Source: Phycisphaerales bacterium
Lineage (GTDB): Bacteria > Planctomycetota > Phycisphaerae > SM23-33
Assembly: GCA_003171235.1 (NCBI GenBank)
Contig: PMYM01000227.1
Span: 1 to 16,622, forward strand
DNA length: 16,622 nucleotides
Reading direction: 5' to 3'
Positions 15,947-16,622 of this stretch are shown in pieces. The position numbers were made by a program, and so were the translations under genes. Positions within the stretch are counted from its first letter, which is position 1. Each line of letters opens with the position of its first letter. The notes beneath the pieces were generated by a model. That model did not search any database, was not told the DNA's origin, and worked only from the letters and a program-made list of their open reading frames with translations.

Positions 15947-16411
15947 TCATTGGTATTGCGCTAGAATCTGATCCACCTTTGGACCCGTCAGGTCCAGCTG
16001 CAGGTCGTCGTCGATCATCATGGCCGGGGCGCGATCGCAGCAGCCCAGGCAGGGCGCCGGCAGCAAGGTGAAACGCCCGTCGGCGGTGGTCTGGCCGAAT
16101 TCAATGCCCAGGCCGCCCCGCAAATGACGGTAGATATCCTCGTAGCCCATGACGTAACAACTGACGCTGTCGCACAGCAGGATGACGTGCCGCCCCACCG
16201 GCCGGCGGAAGATCAGGCTGTAGAAGGTGGCCACGCCGTCCAGTTCGTCCTCCGTCATGCCCAGCAGCCCCGCCAGCTCGGCCAGATGCTCGTCGCTGAC
16301 GTAGCCGTGCCGCTTCTGCACGATCTTCAGCGCCTCGATGCAGGCCGCCTGGCGGGTTGGATATCGCTCCAACTCGCGGGCTACTTCCTCTTTTTCGGTC
16401 TCGTTCAACAT
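15947..16411 (-). CDS. nuoE: NADH-quinone oxidoreductase subunit E ([2Fe-2S])
   Basis: Thioredoxin-fold [2Fe-2S] protein that partners NuoF in the NADH module and carries cluster N1a. From the ATG at 16411 it has 154 residues (family about 150-180). The N-terminal helical part has GYVSDEHLAELAGLLGMTED, then the motif ELDGVATFYSLIF. Cluster ligands C80, C85 (CDSVSC) and C121, C125 (CLGCC) are intact. The start is chosen because it lies seven bases after the nuoD stop with GGTGAG six bases upstream; a TTG at 16429 would overlap nuoD. Tight spacing to nuoD shows co-transcription, while a 627-base repeat-filled gap follows before nuoF. Confidence 0.96.
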   Translation of the reverse strand: MLNETEKEEVARELERYPTRQAACIEALKIVQKRHGYVSDEHLAELAGLLGMTEDELDGVATFYSLIFRRPVGRHVILLCDSVSCYVMGYEDIYRHLRGGLGIEFGQTTADGRFTLLPAPCLGCCDRAPAMMIDDDLQLDLTGPKVDQILAQYQ

Positions 16412-16418
16412 GGGGATC

Positions 16419-16622
16419 TCACCGGTCAACGTCGCCCAGCACGAAATCGATGCTGCCCAGAATGCTCACCAGGTCGGGAATCATGTACCCGCGGGTCATG
16501 TGCTGCACCGCCTGTATGTGCGGGAAAGAGGGCGTGCGGATGCGCGTGCGGTAGGAGGCGGTGTTGCCGTCGCTGACGAGGTAGTAGCTGTACATGCCCT
16601 TGGCGCCTTCGGTGGGCACGTG
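16419..16622 (-). CDS. nuoD: NADH-quinone oxidoreductase subunit D, C-terminal fragment (runs off the right edge)
   Basis: Only the last 67 residues are in the window. They match the C-terminus of the 49-kDa subunit of complex I (hydrogenase large-subunit-like fold), which lines the quinone cavity: [17 protein letters not shown], then [34 protein letters not shown] and stop. NuoD and fused NuoCD share this tail, so whether nuoC is fused upstream cannot be told. The TGA at 16419-16421 is seven bases before the nuoE ATG. Confidence 0.93.
   Translation of the reverse strand, partial: HVPTEGAKGMYSYYLVSDGNTASYRTRIRTPSFPHIQAVQHMTRGYMIPDLVSILGSIDFVLGDVDR

Overview
The window holds two unrelated blocks. 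Most of it (3050-16622, minus strand) is a canonical bacterial respiratory complex I operon read right to left: nuoD (3' end only), E, F, G, H, I, J, K, L, M, N. The genes for subunits A, B, C and most of D must lie beyond the right edge. The left block (143-2710, plus strand) is a single 856-codon gene. It joins a nuclease-like N-terminus, an N6-adenine DNA methylase and an HsdS-like target recognition domain, and it converges on nuoN.

The organism is most likely a member of the Planctomycetes/Phycisphaerae or the wider PVC group. This is an inference. It rests on high GC in the nuo genes and on several short palindromic repeat types that I remember as common in those genomes: GGTAGCACAGGCGTC-type elements that encode 'TGVPPV...TGETPVLP' peptides, GTTTAGCCGGGGGTGGAGCG-type elements, and CGCAGAGACGCAGAG-type tracts. 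No ribosomal marker is present to settle it.

Layout. 1-142: no recognisable gene. 143-2710: restriction-modification fusion with visibly lower GC than the rest, and no partner gene in view. 2711-3049: a 217-bp MITE-like nested inverted repeat (2727-2943), then an AT-rich fold-back whose right arm ends at the nuoN stop. 3050-8958: membrane-arm genes N, M, L, K, J, packed with ATGA or other overlaps. 8959-10766: nuoI and nuoH, with nuoI bracketed by two near-identical 94-bp hairpin elements. 10763-13468: nuoG. 13469-14044 and 15320-15946: two long gaps, each holding one copy of a ~340-bp element with long terminal inverted repeats. nuoF lies between them, and nuoE and the nuoD tail are at the right edge.

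How it works together: NuoE, F and G form the NADH-oxidising module (FMN and Fe-S clusters). NuoI with the unseen NuoB and NuoD link it to the quinone site at NuoH. NuoH, J, K, L, M and N form the proton-pumping membrane arm. The catalytic and cluster-binding residues I could check are intact, so the complex looks functional.

The most unusual aspect is repeat colonisation. Every nuo intergenic gap over 100 bp carries palindromic repeats. Three more palindromes sit in frame inside nuoN, nuoM and nuoG and add short peptides, and NuoK has an extra ~29-residue loop. I see no CRISPR array, tRNA, rRNA or transposase.
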